A DNA stretch of 64,000 nucleotides from Micromonospora andamanensis (GTDB lineage Bacteria; Actinomycetota; Actinomycetes; Mycobacteriales; Micromonosporaceae). The translations under genes were made by a program, and so were the position numbers. Positions 25,689-34,394 of the stretch are shown in pieces. Location of the stretch: positions 62,001 through 126,000 of the forward strand of contig NZ_BOOZ01000025.1 in the NCBI RefSeq assembly GCF_016863495.1. The letters run 5' to 3'. Below the pieces are notes generated by a model. The model saw only the letters and a list, made by a program, of their open reading frames with translations. It was not told the origin of the DNA and did not search any database. Positions within the stretch are counted from its first letter, which is position 1. Each line of letters opens with the position of its first letter.

Positions 25689-26617
25689 CACACGGTCTCC
25701 CATGCGGTCTCGTCGAAGAGCTTCTCGGTCAGCCCCACGAAGGCGTCCACGGTCCGGGCATTGGCGATCTTGGCCTGGACGTCGTTGTCGGAGATGAGCT
25801 GCTCGCGCCATTGCAGCAGCGGATCCAACGGCACCGCGCCGAGCAGCGTGGTCCGGCCGGTGCCCCGCCTGCGAGCCAGCTCCGCCAGTTCCGCGTCACA
25901 CCTGCGCAGGAACGCCTGCTGCGCCAGGTCGAGATGGCCAACCTCGGGACCGCGTGCATCGATCACGGCGGTCCGCACGAACCGCAGCGACTCCCGTAGC
26001 CGGTCCGGCTCGTGGCCGTACTCCTTGCCCATGGCCAGGATCCCGCCGGACTCGAAGGCGAGGTCGGCCGCCGCCATCACGTGCTGCGGCGTCCAGCGAT
26101 GAAAGACCAGCCACCGCACCGTCACCTTGCGCAGGGTCCGGTTGGCGGTGGCGGCAAGCGCGATCTGGCTGGCGTACGAGCGACCGGCGCTCAGATCCAC
26201 AAGGGTCAGGTCGAACTCCTCCTCCAGCCGGAGGAACAGCTCGGCGCAGCGTCGGCCGATGTCGTCGGTGAAGCCGAACTCGCTGCCGCTGCGCTGCCCG
26301 GGCAGCAGCACCAACGAACCCGAGCCGGTCGGCCGTTGGCGCAGGCTGACCCGTTCCGAGGTGCCCCACACGTCCAGCTGCTCCGGTGACGGGATCTCAC
26401 CGCGCAGGTACCGGTGCAGGCCGCCGCCGTTCGGACCGGCGCCCTCGATGCCGTTCGTCGCCTGGGGGATCTGGAAGGTGATGCCGGCCGTCGGCGAGCC
26501 GAAGTCGTAGTCCAGATAGCAGGTGGAGCGGCCGGAGAGCGCACTGCGATAGGCGATGTTCGCCGCGGTCACCGAGCGCCCGGTGCCACCCTTGTGCGAC
26601 GTGACGAAGACCAGCAT
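25688..26617 (-). CDS. SCO2523 family variant P-loop ATPase (MinD/ParA-like)
   Basis: 309 residues. The fold is that of MinD/ParA/SIMIBI ATPases: MLVFVTSHKGGTGRSVTAAN at the start, then CYLDYDFGSPTAG (switch I region) and LTLVDLSAGRSYA (Walker B/switch II). The deviant Walker A KGGTGRS keeps the signature lysine (K9) but replaces the usual P-loop lysine by arginine (R14), hence the variant P-loop name. ParA-like proteins place or assemble partners by ATP-driven dimerisation; here the partners would be the SCO2524 and SCO2522 proteins, translated from the same message with junctions of zero bases and one base. Confidence 0.8.
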   Translation of the reverse strand: MLVFVTSHKGGTGRSVTAANIAYRSALSGRSTCYLDYDFGSPTAGITFQIPQATNGIEGAGPNGGGLHRYLRGEIPSPEQLDVWGTSERVSLRQRPTGSGSLVLLPGQRSGSEFGFTDDIGRRCAELFLRLEEEFDLTLVDLSAGRSYASQIALAATANRTLRKVTVRWLVFHRWTPQHVMAAADLAFESGGILAMGKEYGHEPDRLRESLRFVRTAVIDARGPEVGHLDLAQQAFLRRCDAELAELARRRGTGRTTLLGAVPLDPLLQWREQLISDNDVQAKIANARTVDAFVGLTEKLFDETAWETV

Positions 26618-28459
26618 TCAGATCCCCTCGCTGGCCTTCTGTTGGCCGGTGGTGATGTCGTTGAGCTGGAGCAGCAGGGTGCTCGCCAGCGCGGCGGCCG
26701 TACCCGGCTGGTCGTCCACAAGCGACTGCGCACGGCGCAGCGTAGCCCGGATGCTGCGCATGCTGCGCTGCATGGGCTCACCGGCGAACGTGCCGCTCAT
26801 CAGCTCACGGTCGAACACGTACTCGGCCTCGTCGATGAGGTCCTGGGCGTAGGTGGCAAGGTTCACCGCCCGGGGGAACTGCCGCTCCCAGAGCAGCTGA
26901 CCGGCGTTGACCAGGGCCTGGACGACGCGCTCGGTCAGGTACCAGGAGGGTGCCTCGGGCAGCGGGGCCAACTCGGGGAACGCGCCGCCGGCATGGTCCC
27001 ACAGCCCTCGGTGCCGGCCCTCGGGGATGCGCCGCAGCAGGAGGTGCTCCCACACCTCGTCGGCGAGTTCGAGCAGCTCGCTGCGGCGTCGGGCATTGTT
27101 CAGCAGGCCGGCGACGGTGGTCGCCCGTTGGAGCAGCACAGTGGAGAACTCGTTGACGTTCCACGTCATGATCGGCTTCGACGTGGCGTCGTTCAGGGTC
27201 ACCTGCTTGCCGGGGGCGTGCACGACCAGGGCGGCCTCGTTGGGCGAGGCTCGGCGGGTGATCCGGCCCCGCTGCGCCAGCTCGACGAGCACGTTCGCGA
27301 TCCGCCCGAACTCCTCGTCGCCGCCGCGCCCGCTGGCGACGAGCCCTTTGACCGCCAGCGAGGTGGCCTGCAACGTGTAGTAGTCCGTCCGGTCGCCGTC
27401 GGTGGTACGCCAGGGAATGTCCTCGATCGGCCACCGCCGCCGGTTGCCGAATGTCGCCACCGTCGCCCAGTAACGCCGGGTCAACTCCCACCGCAGTTGC
27501 AGAATCCGGAACAGCCGCTGCTGTTCCTCGTTGAGCAGACCGAGCAGCCGGGTACGTTCGGAGTTGAGATCGTCGATGGCGTCGACCGCGATCACCGTGA
27601 AGTAGAGATACGGGGCGTTCTCCGCGGTGCCCTCGCGCTGCCGGCCGATCGGGTCGGTCGTCGCGACCTCGTCGGCACCGGCGATGGTCCCCCACGACCA
27701 GCCACACTCGAAGAGCATCTCGCTGTTGTCCAGGTCCTCGGTGACCTGACCGGACCCGACCACCACGTTGCGCAGGCTCGCCATGGTGTCCCGCAACTGC
27801 GTACGCAACGCGGCCACCACCTCGCGGCGCGGCACCTCGTCCTGGTTGACCATGTCGCACAGCCGGATGCCGAACTCGTCGGTCGCGGCGAAGACCGAGG
27901 TGCTGAAGCTACGGAGCAGGCCGACCATGGCCGCGGTGAGGCGTACGCTCGCCATCTCCTCCAACGTGTCCAGTTGGGCGCGCAGGTCGGCCCGCTGGGT
28001 GGAGGGACGATAGATCTTGACGAAACCGATTGTCGCCAGGGTGAGCGTGACCGACACCGCGAAGGAGTCGACCACATCCATGGAGCGCTGCTCCTCGGTG
28101 AGATCCGGCCCACCCTCGACAGGGGTGAGGTAGCTGCCACCACCGAAGGTCGGCGCGCCGGTGTCGTCCGTGTAGCGGACGAAGTACTCGCTCATGATCC
28201 GGACCAGTCGGCGGGGAATCTCTATCGCGCCACCGATCGTGCCGAGGGCCTCGATGACCTCTTCGTCGATCCGGTCCGGGTCGTCCAGGGACAACACCGG
28301 GATCTTGGTCGCCGGCAGCAGCAGAGTCAGCAGTTGCTCCGCGTCGCTGATGGAATTGGAGCCGCTCCGGCCGCCCCAATCCCATTCACCGTCGCGTAGG
28401 CAGCTGCGCACCGTGGCTCGCCAGATGTCGAGAATCTCCTGGCGCGGCTGCATCCGCAT
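26618..28459 (-). CDS. SCO2524 family protein
   Basis: 613 residues, mostly helical, starting MRMQPRQEILDIWRATVRSC. The family is recognised by context and by segments such as LLTLLLPATKIPVLSLDDPD, RLVRIMSEYFVRYTD and LWERQFPRAVNLATYAQDLI. One moderately hydrophobic stretch (SFAVSVTLTLATIGFVKIY, about 130-150) might touch the membrane but is too weak to call. No catalytic motif is seen. Stop and the next start are directly adjacent (TGAATG), so this is the first and largest product of a three-gene operon. Confidence 0.72.
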   Translation of the reverse strand: MRMQPRQEILDIWRATVRSCLRDGEWDWGGRSGSNSISDAEQLLTLLLPATKIPVLSLDDPDRIDEEVIEALGTIGGAIEIPRRLVRIMSEYFVRYTDDTGAPTFGGGSYLTPVEGGPDLTEEQRSMDVVDSFAVSVTLTLATIGFVKIYRPSTQRADLRAQLDTLEEMASVRLTAAMVGLLRSFSTSVFAATDEFGIRLCDMVNQDEVPRREVVAALRTQLRDTMASLRNVVVGSGQVTEDLDNSEMLFECGWSWGTIAGADEVATTDPIGRQREGTAENAPYLYFTVIAVDAIDDLNSERTRLLGLLNEEQQRLFRILQLRWELTRRYWATVATFGNRRRWPIEDIPWRTTDGDRTDYYTLQATSLAVKGLVASGRGGDEEFGRIANVLVELAQRGRITRRASPNEAALVVHAPGKQVTLNDATSKPIMTWNVNEFSTVLLQRATTVAGLLNNARRRSELLELADEVWEHLLLRRIPEGRHRGLWDHAGGAFPELAPLPEAPSWYLTERVVQALVNAGQLLWERQFPRAVNLATYAQDLIDEAEYVFDRELMSGTFAGEPMQRSMRSIRATLRRAQSLVDDQPGTAAALASTLLLQLNDITTGQQKASEGI

Positions 28460-28515
28460 GGTCCACCACCGTCTGCTGTAGTCGTCGAAACGGAGCTGCT
28501 GATGTTGCCTGGCTC

Positions 28516-28549
28516 ACGATGATCCACGATGACGTGCACCCATCATCGT
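28516..28549. promoter_or_regulatory. Triple ACGATGA motif upstream of the SCO2524-2523-2522 operon
   Basis: The 205 bases 28460-28664 hold no gene. Within them ACGATGA occurs at 28516-28522 and 28526-28532 (10-bp step, one helical turn) and inverted as TCATCGT at 28543-28549. The cluster lies 57 bases upstream of the SCO2524 start. The spacing suggests a binding site for a regulator contacting one face of the helix. No known consensus is matched. Confidence 0.4.
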
Positions 28550-28664
28550 ATCCCTGTCGGTGCGTGACCTGAACGGCCGTGCGTACCGATGTCCTGGGGA
28601 AACCAGGTGAGCCAAGCGTCCAGGTGAGAGCGATGCGGGGATCCCCGGCGGACAATGTGCGACG

Positions 28665-29459
28665 TCAGCCGCGACTACGTCCGGTGACCAGCAACATGCC
28701 CTGATAGCCGTCCCGCAGCGACGGCGTGGGTCGCACCTCGTGCATGTCCACGTCGTACGCTCCGGCCGCGATGCTCACCACCACTTCCGCACGGTGCAGT
28801 TGCACGGCCGGGAACCAGTGCTGTCCGACGCGGTAACCGTTCGAGCCCAGCATGAAGGCCGCGGCGAACGGCGAACCGGGGTGCAGGGCCCCCAGGAACC
28901 GGCCGATCGCGTGCTCGGCCTCGCTGCGGTCAGCCGAGATCGAGCAGGCCACGAAGAACATGGTGCCCGCGCCCCAGGCCCGTCTGGGCAGGTCGAAGAC
29001 GCTGAGCTGGGACACGTGACCCACCCGGGCCAGGTGACTGCGGGGGTCGGCCAACGCCGCGTACGCCGGGTGCTCCGCGCACACCTGCCAGTACGCATCC
29101 CAGCACTCGTCATAGCCACTGATCTGGTGACGCAACCAGCGCACATTCGCCGTGGAATATTCGCACAGTTCGACGCTGCGCGCGAATGGCAGAAGGGACA
29201 GCGCCGGGTAGAGGTTCGCGCCCGATCCCACATCGACGCAGTGCGCGCCAGTAATCTTCGCTTCCGCGAAAAAGTCTCTGATCCGACAGAGAATTTCGCG
29301 ATCATCGTCGCGCAGGACCGAGTAGTTGTGCTGGACGTAGGCGCGCGGGTCGAAGCCGTCCCACTCGACCTCGGAATTGACCGTTCCGGGGGACTCGACT
29401 CGTGGCGGTGGGGTCGACGGCCCACTACAACCTGCACCAGCCGCCGGAATCAATGCCAT
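28665..29459 (-). CDS. SCO2525 family SAM-dependent methyltransferase
   Basis: 264 residues from the ATG at 29459; the first 30 residues are proline-rich and a GTG at residue 27 could be the true start. The NNMT/PNMT-like class I fold is visible: YVQHNYSVLRDDDREIL, motif I CVDVGSGANLYPALSLLP (about 73-90), motif II-like VELCEYSTANVRWL, and ISADRSEAEHAIGRFLGALH. It should transfer a methyl group from S-adenosylmethionine to a small amine or a protein; the substrate is unknown. Separated from SCO2524 by 205 bases with its own leader. Confidence 0.82.
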   Translation of the reverse strand: MALIPAAGAGCSGPSTPPPRVESPGTVNSEVEWDGFDPRAYVQHNYSVLRDDDREILCRIRDFFAEAKITGAHCVDVGSGANLYPALSLLPFARSVELCEYSTANVRWLRHQISGYDECWDAYWQVCAEHPAYAALADPRSHLARVGHVSQLSVFDLPRRAWGAGTMFFVACSISADRSEAEHAIGRFLGALHPGSPFAAAFMLGSNGYRVGQHWFPAVQLHRAEVVVSIAAGAYDVDMHEVRPTPSLRDGYQGMLLVTGRSRG

Positions 29460-29473
29460 GGAGGTGCCTCCAT
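29458..29473. promoter_or_regulatory. Palindrome covering Shine-Dalgarno and start codon of the SCO2525-type gene
   Basis: ATGGAGG and CCTCCAT are perfect inverted copies separated by two bases. On the minus strand the GGAGG is the ribosome binding site seven bases before the ATG, and the CCTCC touching the start codon can pair with it. A six-pair hairpin with a four-base loop would hide the site and lower translation unless opened. The remainder of the gap up to 29679 (about 200 bases, relatively A/T-rich) shows no gene. Confidence 0.4.
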
Positions 29474-29679
29474 TGAAGTCGGCAGATCACTTTTGGTACT
29501 TGCCCCGACGCGCTCAGCCCGTCGCCCATTATGCATCGGATGCGATACCGATTCGCAAGTGCCGACGCAGCTGCGAACGCGATCATCCGGTCAGGACGGT
29601 CTCGTCGACGACGATGACCTGTCGATAGGACGCGCTGATTCCGGTGGCCGGTAAAGTGGATCAGCCGGGAGGCGGGTGG

Positions 29680-30357
29680 TCAGCCGCCGGTGCCCTCGGC
29701 CGAGCCGTCCGGACCGAGCGCACCGTCCACCTCGCCCACATCGAGGTGGACGTGCTTGTGGCCCTGGCCGGCGTCGATGTTGATCTGGTCGAGCTGGGTC
29801 GCGGCGACCGACCATGTGGTGACGGCGAGGGTCGCCTGGCGCCCCGCCAGTTCCATCGCCTCCGCGCGCCCGGCACTCGGTCCGGCCAGCGCGAGAACGA
29901 CCGAGTCGACAGCCACGGCCGCCTGGTCGACGGCGCTCCGCAGGCCGCCCCGGGCGACGTTGGTGGCGGTCATACCCGACGGCGGGTCGGCGAACTGGGC
30001 GGTCAGCCGCCGCATGGTCTGCTGCCACGTGTCGACCTGGGCCTGCTCAGGCGTACGTCCCGCCTCGGCATCCTGCCGCACCGCCCGGATGATCGGCGCG
30101 AGTTCCTCGCCCGTGCGTTGGGCCATCTCGGTGAGCTCGACGATCTGCTGCGCGTCCCGCTCGGCGTCCGCCTGGCGCAACTGCGCCACTGTCGCCTCGG
30201 TCGGATCCGGTCGACCGACAGCATGCCCGACCAGACCGCCGACCGGAGCCGCCACCAGGACCGCTGCCGCCGCGACCGCGACGATCCACGTCCTCGAGCG
30301 GTTCTGCCGCGCAGGCGGAGTGACCAGGTATGAGGGCTTTCCGGTTCGACGGGACAT
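29680..30357 (-). CDS. Membrane-anchored hypothetical protein with histidine-rich tail
   Basis: 225 residues from the ATG at 30357. A basic cytoplasmic N-terminus is followed by one membrane segment (WIVAVAAAAVLVAAPVGGLV, about 24-43) and an extracytoplasmic, largely helical domain (TVAQLRQADAERDAQQIVEL, EEAAPIIRAV-like, TWQQTMRRLTAQFADPP). The C-terminus contains GHKHVHLDVGE, which could bind a metal. A helical bundle with histidines resembles DUF305-like metal or oxidation sensors only loosely, so no function is given. It is a single gene between the SCO2525-type gene and a nucleotidyltransferase. Confidence 0.65.
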   Translation of the reverse strand: MSRRTGKPSYLVTPPARQNRSRTWIVAVAAAAVLVAAPVGGLVGHAVGRPDPTEATVAQLRQADAERDAQQIVELTEMAQRTGEELAPIIRAVRQDAEAGRTPEQAQVDTWQQTMRRLTAQFADPPSGMTATNVARGGLRSAVDQAAVAVDSVVLALAGPSAGRAEAMELAGRQATLAVTTWSVAATQLDQINIDAGQGHKHVHLDVGEVDGALGPDGSAEGTGG

Positions 30358-30467
30358 GACACCCCTCGCATCGACGGCTGTTGCCTGGGAGCGTAGCCCT
30401 TGCAACCAGCGACGTCGATAGTTTCAGAACCGTGGACCGAACTTTCGCCTGGAGCAACGAAAGCCGG

Positions 30468-31079
30468 TCAGGATGTGCCGCGGACGACACCGGGTGGGAA
30501 GCTGACCCGGTCGGCCTCGGTGTCGAGGTCGCCGCCGACGGCGACGTCGTCGCACGGTACGACCCGCAGTTCCGCCGCCCGCCGCCGCAGATAGCCACGG
30601 GCTCCGGTGTCGCCGACGGCCGAGGCCGCCACCTCCGTCCAGTGCGTCCGGCCGAGCAGGACCGGATGACCGCGCCCGGCACCGTAGCCCGCCACGGCGA
30701 GCGCGTCCGGGGCGGCGAACGCGGCCAGCCGGCGTACCGCCGCCGCGGTGACACCCGGCATGTCGACAAGCAGAACCACCACGGCGACCGCCTCGGTCGC
30801 CCGCAGCGCGGCGAGACCTGCCCGCAACGACGAGCCCATGCCGCTCGCCCAGTCGGGATTGTCGACAGGCACGGCGGCGGCGAGGTCGGCCCGGGCACGC
30901 ACCACCGGCGCCTGCGCACCGAGGACCACCTGAACCGGCCGACAGCCGGCCGCGCGGGCAGTGTCGACAGCCCGCTCCACGAGCAGCCGGCCGCCGAACT
31001 CCAGCAGGGCCTTGGGGCGTCCGTAGCGACGGCCGGCACCGGCGGCGAGGATCAGCGCCGCCGGCTGTCCCACGTCCAC
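30468..31079 (-). CDS. MobA-like NTP transferase (molybdenum cofactor cytidylyltransferase type)
   Basis: 203 residues. Signature of the GT-A-like nucleotidyltransferases: ALILAAGAGRRYGRPKALLE (about 8-27), then PVDNPDWASGMGSSLRAGLA and VVVLLVDMPGVTAAAV with the metal-binding Asp, and GYGAGRGHPVLLGRTHW. The GMGSSL and DMPG motifs are those of MocA/PucB-type enzymes, which add CMP to molybdopterin cofactor. It stands 11 kb from the modABC operon, so a molybdoenzyme link is supported by family rather than by position. Confidence 0.82.
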   Translation of the reverse strand: MDVGQPAALILAAGAGRRYGRPKALLEFGGRLLVERAVDTARAAGCRPVQVVLGAQAPVVRARADLAAAVPVDNPDWASGMGSSLRAGLAALRATEAVAVVVLLVDMPGVTAAAVRRLAAFAAPDALAVAGYGAGRGHPVLLGRTHWTEVAASAVGDTGARGYLRRRAAELRVVPCDDVAVGGDLDTEADRVSFPPGVVRGTS

Positions 31080-31194
31080 CGTCGCACGCTAACACCGCCG
31101 CTGAGGGTGACCAGCACGATCCTGACGTCCGGCGGGACCGGAGCGGGAAGGTCGGGCGTGGCGGATGTCGACGCCCGGGTGAGCCGGCGGTCGG

Positions 31195-33570
31195 CTACCC
31201 GTCGACCGGCGCGCCCAGCCGGGCGAGCGCGCCTCGGGCACGAGCCTGCTCCTCGGGTCTGTCGATCTCCGTGGCCAGGGCCAGCGCCTCGACGTGCCGG
31301 GCGACCGCCTCGTCCCGTACACCCTGCCCGGTGAGCGCCCGCCCCAGTCCGTTGAGTACGCACGCCTCGCCGTACCGTTCGCCGATGTCCCGGAAGAGGG
31401 CGAGGGCCGGTTCGTAACACTCGACGGCGTCCGCGAACCTGCCAAGTGCCACGTAGGTGTCGCCCAGGTTGTTCAGTGCGGTCGCCTCTCCGCCGAGATG
31501 CCGCAGCTCACGGAAGATCGCCAGGGCGCGGCTGTTCTGTTCGACAGCGGTGCCGGGGCGGCCCAACCGTTCGTGCACGGCGCCCAGATTCGTCAGGGTG
31601 TTGGCCTCGCCGACCCGGTCGCCGATCTGGACGAAGCGGTCGAGCGCCAGCTCGTGGTACCCACCGGCACGCTCCCAGTACCCGGCCGCACTGTGCACGA
31701 CGCCGAGGTTGCCCAGCACCCGGGCCTCACCACGCCCGTCACCTGCCGCGCGGAACAGCGGCAGCGCGCGTTCCAGATGCCCGATCCCCTCCGGATAGCG
31801 ACCCAGCTGCCAGCACACCACGCCCAGGTTGGTCAGGGCGGTGGCCTCGGCGACGGTGTCGCCGAGCAGCCGGGCAGCGCGCTCGGCCTCGGTGTGCACC
31901 GTGATCGCGTCGGCCGGGTACCCACCGTTGTCGAGGTAGACGTACAGGGTGCCGGCGAGCCACACGGCGTGCTGCGGCCAGCCGTTACGCGCCGCGTGTA
32001 CGCACACCGCGACGAGGGTCGCCCGCTCCGCGTCCAGCCAACGCAGTGCGGTCCTGGGCTTGTCGAGCAGCGGACCGGCCGGGGGGCGCGGTGGCAGCGG
32101 TGGCCGGCGGTGTCGCTCGGCGGGGTACAGCGCCTCCATGGCCGCCGCCGCGCTGTACAGGTAGTGATCGAGCAGACGGGTCAGGGCGGCCCGCCGGTCC
32201 GCCGGCCGGTCCTCCTCCCGGCCCCGCTCCCCCGCGTAGGCGCGGACGAGGTCGTGCAGCGCGTACCGGCTGAGGACGGGCTGCTGGACCAGATACTCGG
32301 CGGCGAGATGACGCAGGTCGACGGCGGCGGTGGCCGGTTCGCTGTCCAGCAGGGCGGCGGCACCGTGCTCGTCCAGATCCGCGCCGGGATGCGCGGCCAT
32401 CCGGCGCAGCAGCGTCTGCCGGCGCTCCGGCAGATGCTGGTACGACAGGTGCAGCGCCAGCTCGACACCGCTGTCGAGCCGGCGGTGCCGGTGACGCTCG
32501 TCCAGCCGGTCCGCGTGGTCGGTGACCGTCCATCCGGGCCTGGTCGCCATCTGCCCGACAACCACGCTCAGCGCCAGCGGCAGGTAACCGCAGCGCAGCG
32601 CGACCCGCGCGGGTGCCGACGGGTCGCTGCCCACCGGCACGCCGGGGTTCGACCTGACGAGCAGCCGCGCCGCCTCCTCCGGGCTGAACAGGTCGAGGTC
32701 GAGATGGACCGCCTCATCCAGGTCGGCGAGCCGACGACGGGAGGTGACGAGGGTCAGGGTGCCGGCCGACCGGGCCAGGAGCGGACGCACCTGCTCCGCA
32801 CCGGCCGCGTTGTCGAGCACCACGAGCACCCGCCGGCCCGCCAGCCGCTCCCGGAACGCCGTCGCACGCTCCACCAGGCCGTACGGGATCTCGTGGCCGG
32901 ACATGCCGAGCAGACGCAGGAAGCCGTCGAGCACCGCGCCCGGCTCGGCCGGCGGCTGCCCCGGATCCGGATGGTAGCCACGCAGGTCGACGAAGAGAGT
33001 CGTGTCGAAACGACTGTCGTCGACAAGCGACTGGCCGGCGTGGACCGCGAGGTGGGTCTTGCCGACCCCGGCCATGCCGGCGATCACGCAGACCTGCGCG
33101 CCGTGCCCGGTCCCGGAGGTGGCGGTGTCCGGCGCCGCGGTCAGCGCGGCAAGTTCCCGCAGCCGGGTCAGCTCCGCCTGGCGGCCCGTGAAGGCGCCCG
33201 CGTCGTCGGGCAGCCGGTCGAGCACTCGCACCTGGGCGGCCGCGGTCGTCTCGGCGAGGCTCACCCGCAGCGCCTGTCGCCAGTGCGCGAGGTAACCCGT
33301 CTCGTCGTGCAACGCTTGCACGACGGCGAGCACCAGGTCGACGTTGATCCTCCGGCGCCCGGTCTTGAAGCAGTCCACGACGGTGCCTCGGCGGGCCAAC
33401 TCGTCGGTGGGCCGACGGTCGGCCTGCCACCGCTCGTTCACCCGCCGGGTGATCGTCTCGAACGAGGGATCACCGGCCCAGAGTTTGAGTGCGCGCAGGC
33501 AGCCGATCAACTCGTCGAGGCTGTGGGCCGTGCCCGGGTCGGGTGGCCCATCGGACACGGCAGCCTTCAT
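31195..33570 (-). CDS. NB-ARC/TPR regulator (AfsR/SARP-like without SARP domain)
   Basis: 791 residues from the ATG at 33570. The N-terminus (about 15-100) resembles the divergent helix-turn-helix head of actinobacterial STAND regulators (LDELIGCLRALKLWAGDPSF, ITRRVNERW). The NB-ARC ATPase follows: FTGRQAELTRL, Walker A GMAGVGKT (165-172), Walker B RRVLVVLDNA and the GLPL-like YLPLALSVV. The C-terminal 250 residues hold about six TPRs (ALTNLGVVCWQLGRYPEGIG, TLTNLGAVHERLG, ALNNLGDTYVALGRFADAVE). Such proteins are ATP-dependent switches, often of secondary metabolism. No biosynthetic target lies next to it. Confidence 0.88.
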   Translation of the reverse strand: MKAAVSDGPPDPGTAHSLDELIGCLRALKLWAGDPSFETITRRVNERWQADRRPTDELARRGTVVDCFKTGRRRINVDLVLAVVQALHDETGYLAHWRQALRVSLAETTAAAQVRVLDRLPDDAGAFTGRQAELTRLRELAALTAAPDTATSGTGHGAQVCVIAGMAGVGKTHLAVHAGQSLVDDSRFDTTLFVDLRGYHPDPGQPPAEPGAVLDGFLRLLGMSGHEIPYGLVERATAFRERLAGRRVLVVLDNAAGAEQVRPLLARSAGTLTLVTSRRRLADLDEAVHLDLDLFSPEEAARLLVRSNPGVPVGSDPSAPARVALRCGYLPLALSVVVGQMATRPGWTVTDHADRLDERHRHRRLDSGVELALHLSYQHLPERRQTLLRRMAAHPGADLDEHGAAALLDSEPATAAVDLRHLAAEYLVQQPVLSRYALHDLVRAYAGERGREEDRPADRRAALTRLLDHYLYSAAAAMEALYPAERHRRPPLPPRPPAGPLLDKPRTALRWLDAERATLVAVCVHAARNGWPQHAVWLAGTLYVYLDNGGYPADAITVHTEAERAARLLGDTVAEATALTNLGVVCWQLGRYPEGIGHLERALPLFRAAGDGRGEARVLGNLGVVHSAAGYWERAGGYHELALDRFVQIGDRVGEANTLTNLGAVHERLGRPGTAVEQNSRALAIFRELRHLGGEATALNNLGDTYVALGRFADAVECYEPALALFRDIGERYGEACVLNGLGRALTGQGVRDEAVARHVEALALATEIDRPEEQARARGALARLGAPVDG

Positions 33571-33715
33571 GACACCCACGAGTTGCGACGATAACAATCG
33601 ATGCCACGCCACCCCGTACGGGATCGTTTGGACTTCACCTGGCGGACAGACCGTCGTGCTGGGATCAGGCGGGGTGACGGCCGCCACGGGGTACGGGGGC
33701 GTGGCGGCCAGCCGT

Positions 33716-33744
33716 CGTCCGGCCGCCGTCGGCGCGGCCGGACG
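33716..33744. terminator. Strong hairpin downstream of the YciO/Sua5 gene
   Basis: CGTCCGGCCGC and GCGGCCGGACG form a perfect 11-bp stem with a seven-base loop, 15 bases past the stop of the minus-strand gene at 33759. Stem strength and position support a terminator. The rest of the 188-base gap to 33570 contains nothing else recognisable. Confidence 0.6.
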
Positions 33745-33758
33745 GCCCCGCCGGAACC

Positions 33759-34379
33759 TCAGGCGAAACGGGCCGGGTCACCAGCGCCCACCCGGACGAT
33801 CTCCGGCTCTCCGTCGGAGAAGTCGACGACAGTTGTCGGTTCGGTACCGCAGTCGCCCGCGTCGACCACCGCGTCAACGGCGTGGTCGAGACGCTCCTTG
33901 ATCTCCCAACCCTGGGTCATCGGCTCCTCGTCGTCGGGCAGCAGCAGCGTGCTCGACAGCAGCGGCTCACCGAGCGCGTCGAGCAGCGCGCGGGTGACCG
34001 GATGCGCGGGGATGCGTACCCCGACTGTCTTCTTGCGGGGGTGCCACAGCCGCCGGGGCACCTCCTTGGTGGCGGGTAGGATGAAGGTGTAGCGCCCGGG
34101 GGTGGCCGCCTTCACCGCCCGGAACACCGCGTTGTCCAGCTGCACGAACTGCCCGAGCTGGGCGAAGTCGCGGCAGACGAGCGTGAAGTGGTGGCCGCTG
34201 TCGAGCTGGCGGATCTCCCGGATCCGGTCCATGCCTTCCTTGTTGCCCAGCCGGCTGCCCAGGGCGTAGCAGGAGTCGGTGGGGTAGGCGATCAACCCGT
34301 CGCCACGGATGATCTCGACCAGCTGGCCGATGATGCGCGGTTGCGGGTTGTCCGGGTGCACGTCGAAGTACCTCGCCAT
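33759..34379 (-). CDS. L-threonylcarbamoyladenylate synthase family (Sua5/YciO/YrdC)
   Basis: 206 residues. YrdC-fold signatures: IIRGDGLIAYPTDSCYALGS (about 24-43), RIREIRQLDSGHHFTLVCRD, PGRYTFILPATKEVPR and TVGVRIPAHPVTRALLDALG with SSTLLLPDD. The KRPxxxP motif of true TsaC/Sua5 is replaced by IRQLDSGHHFT, as in the YciO branch, so whether it makes threonylcarbamoyl-AMP for tRNA t6A is uncertain. YciO-type proteins have weak activity in that reaction. The gene is transcribed alone and ends in a strong hairpin. Confidence 0.85.
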   Translation of the reverse strand: MARYFDVHPDNPQPRIIGQLVEIIRGDGLIAYPTDSCYALGSRLGNKEGMDRIREIRQLDSGHHFTLVCRDFAQLGQFVQLDNAVFRAVKAATPGRYTFILPATKEVPRRLWHPRKKTVGVRIPAHPVTRALLDALGEPLLSSTLLLPDDEEPMTQGWEIKERLDHAVDAVVDAGDCGTEPTTVVDFSDGEPEIVRVGAGDPARFA

Positions 34380-34394
34380 GGGCCGAAGCTTAGG

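Noticed and set aside
29460-29679. Possible tRNA or small RNA in the A/T-richer gap upstream of the SCO2525-type gene
   Set aside because: No cloverleaf, CCA-type end or conserved tRNA arm could be assembled from the sequence.
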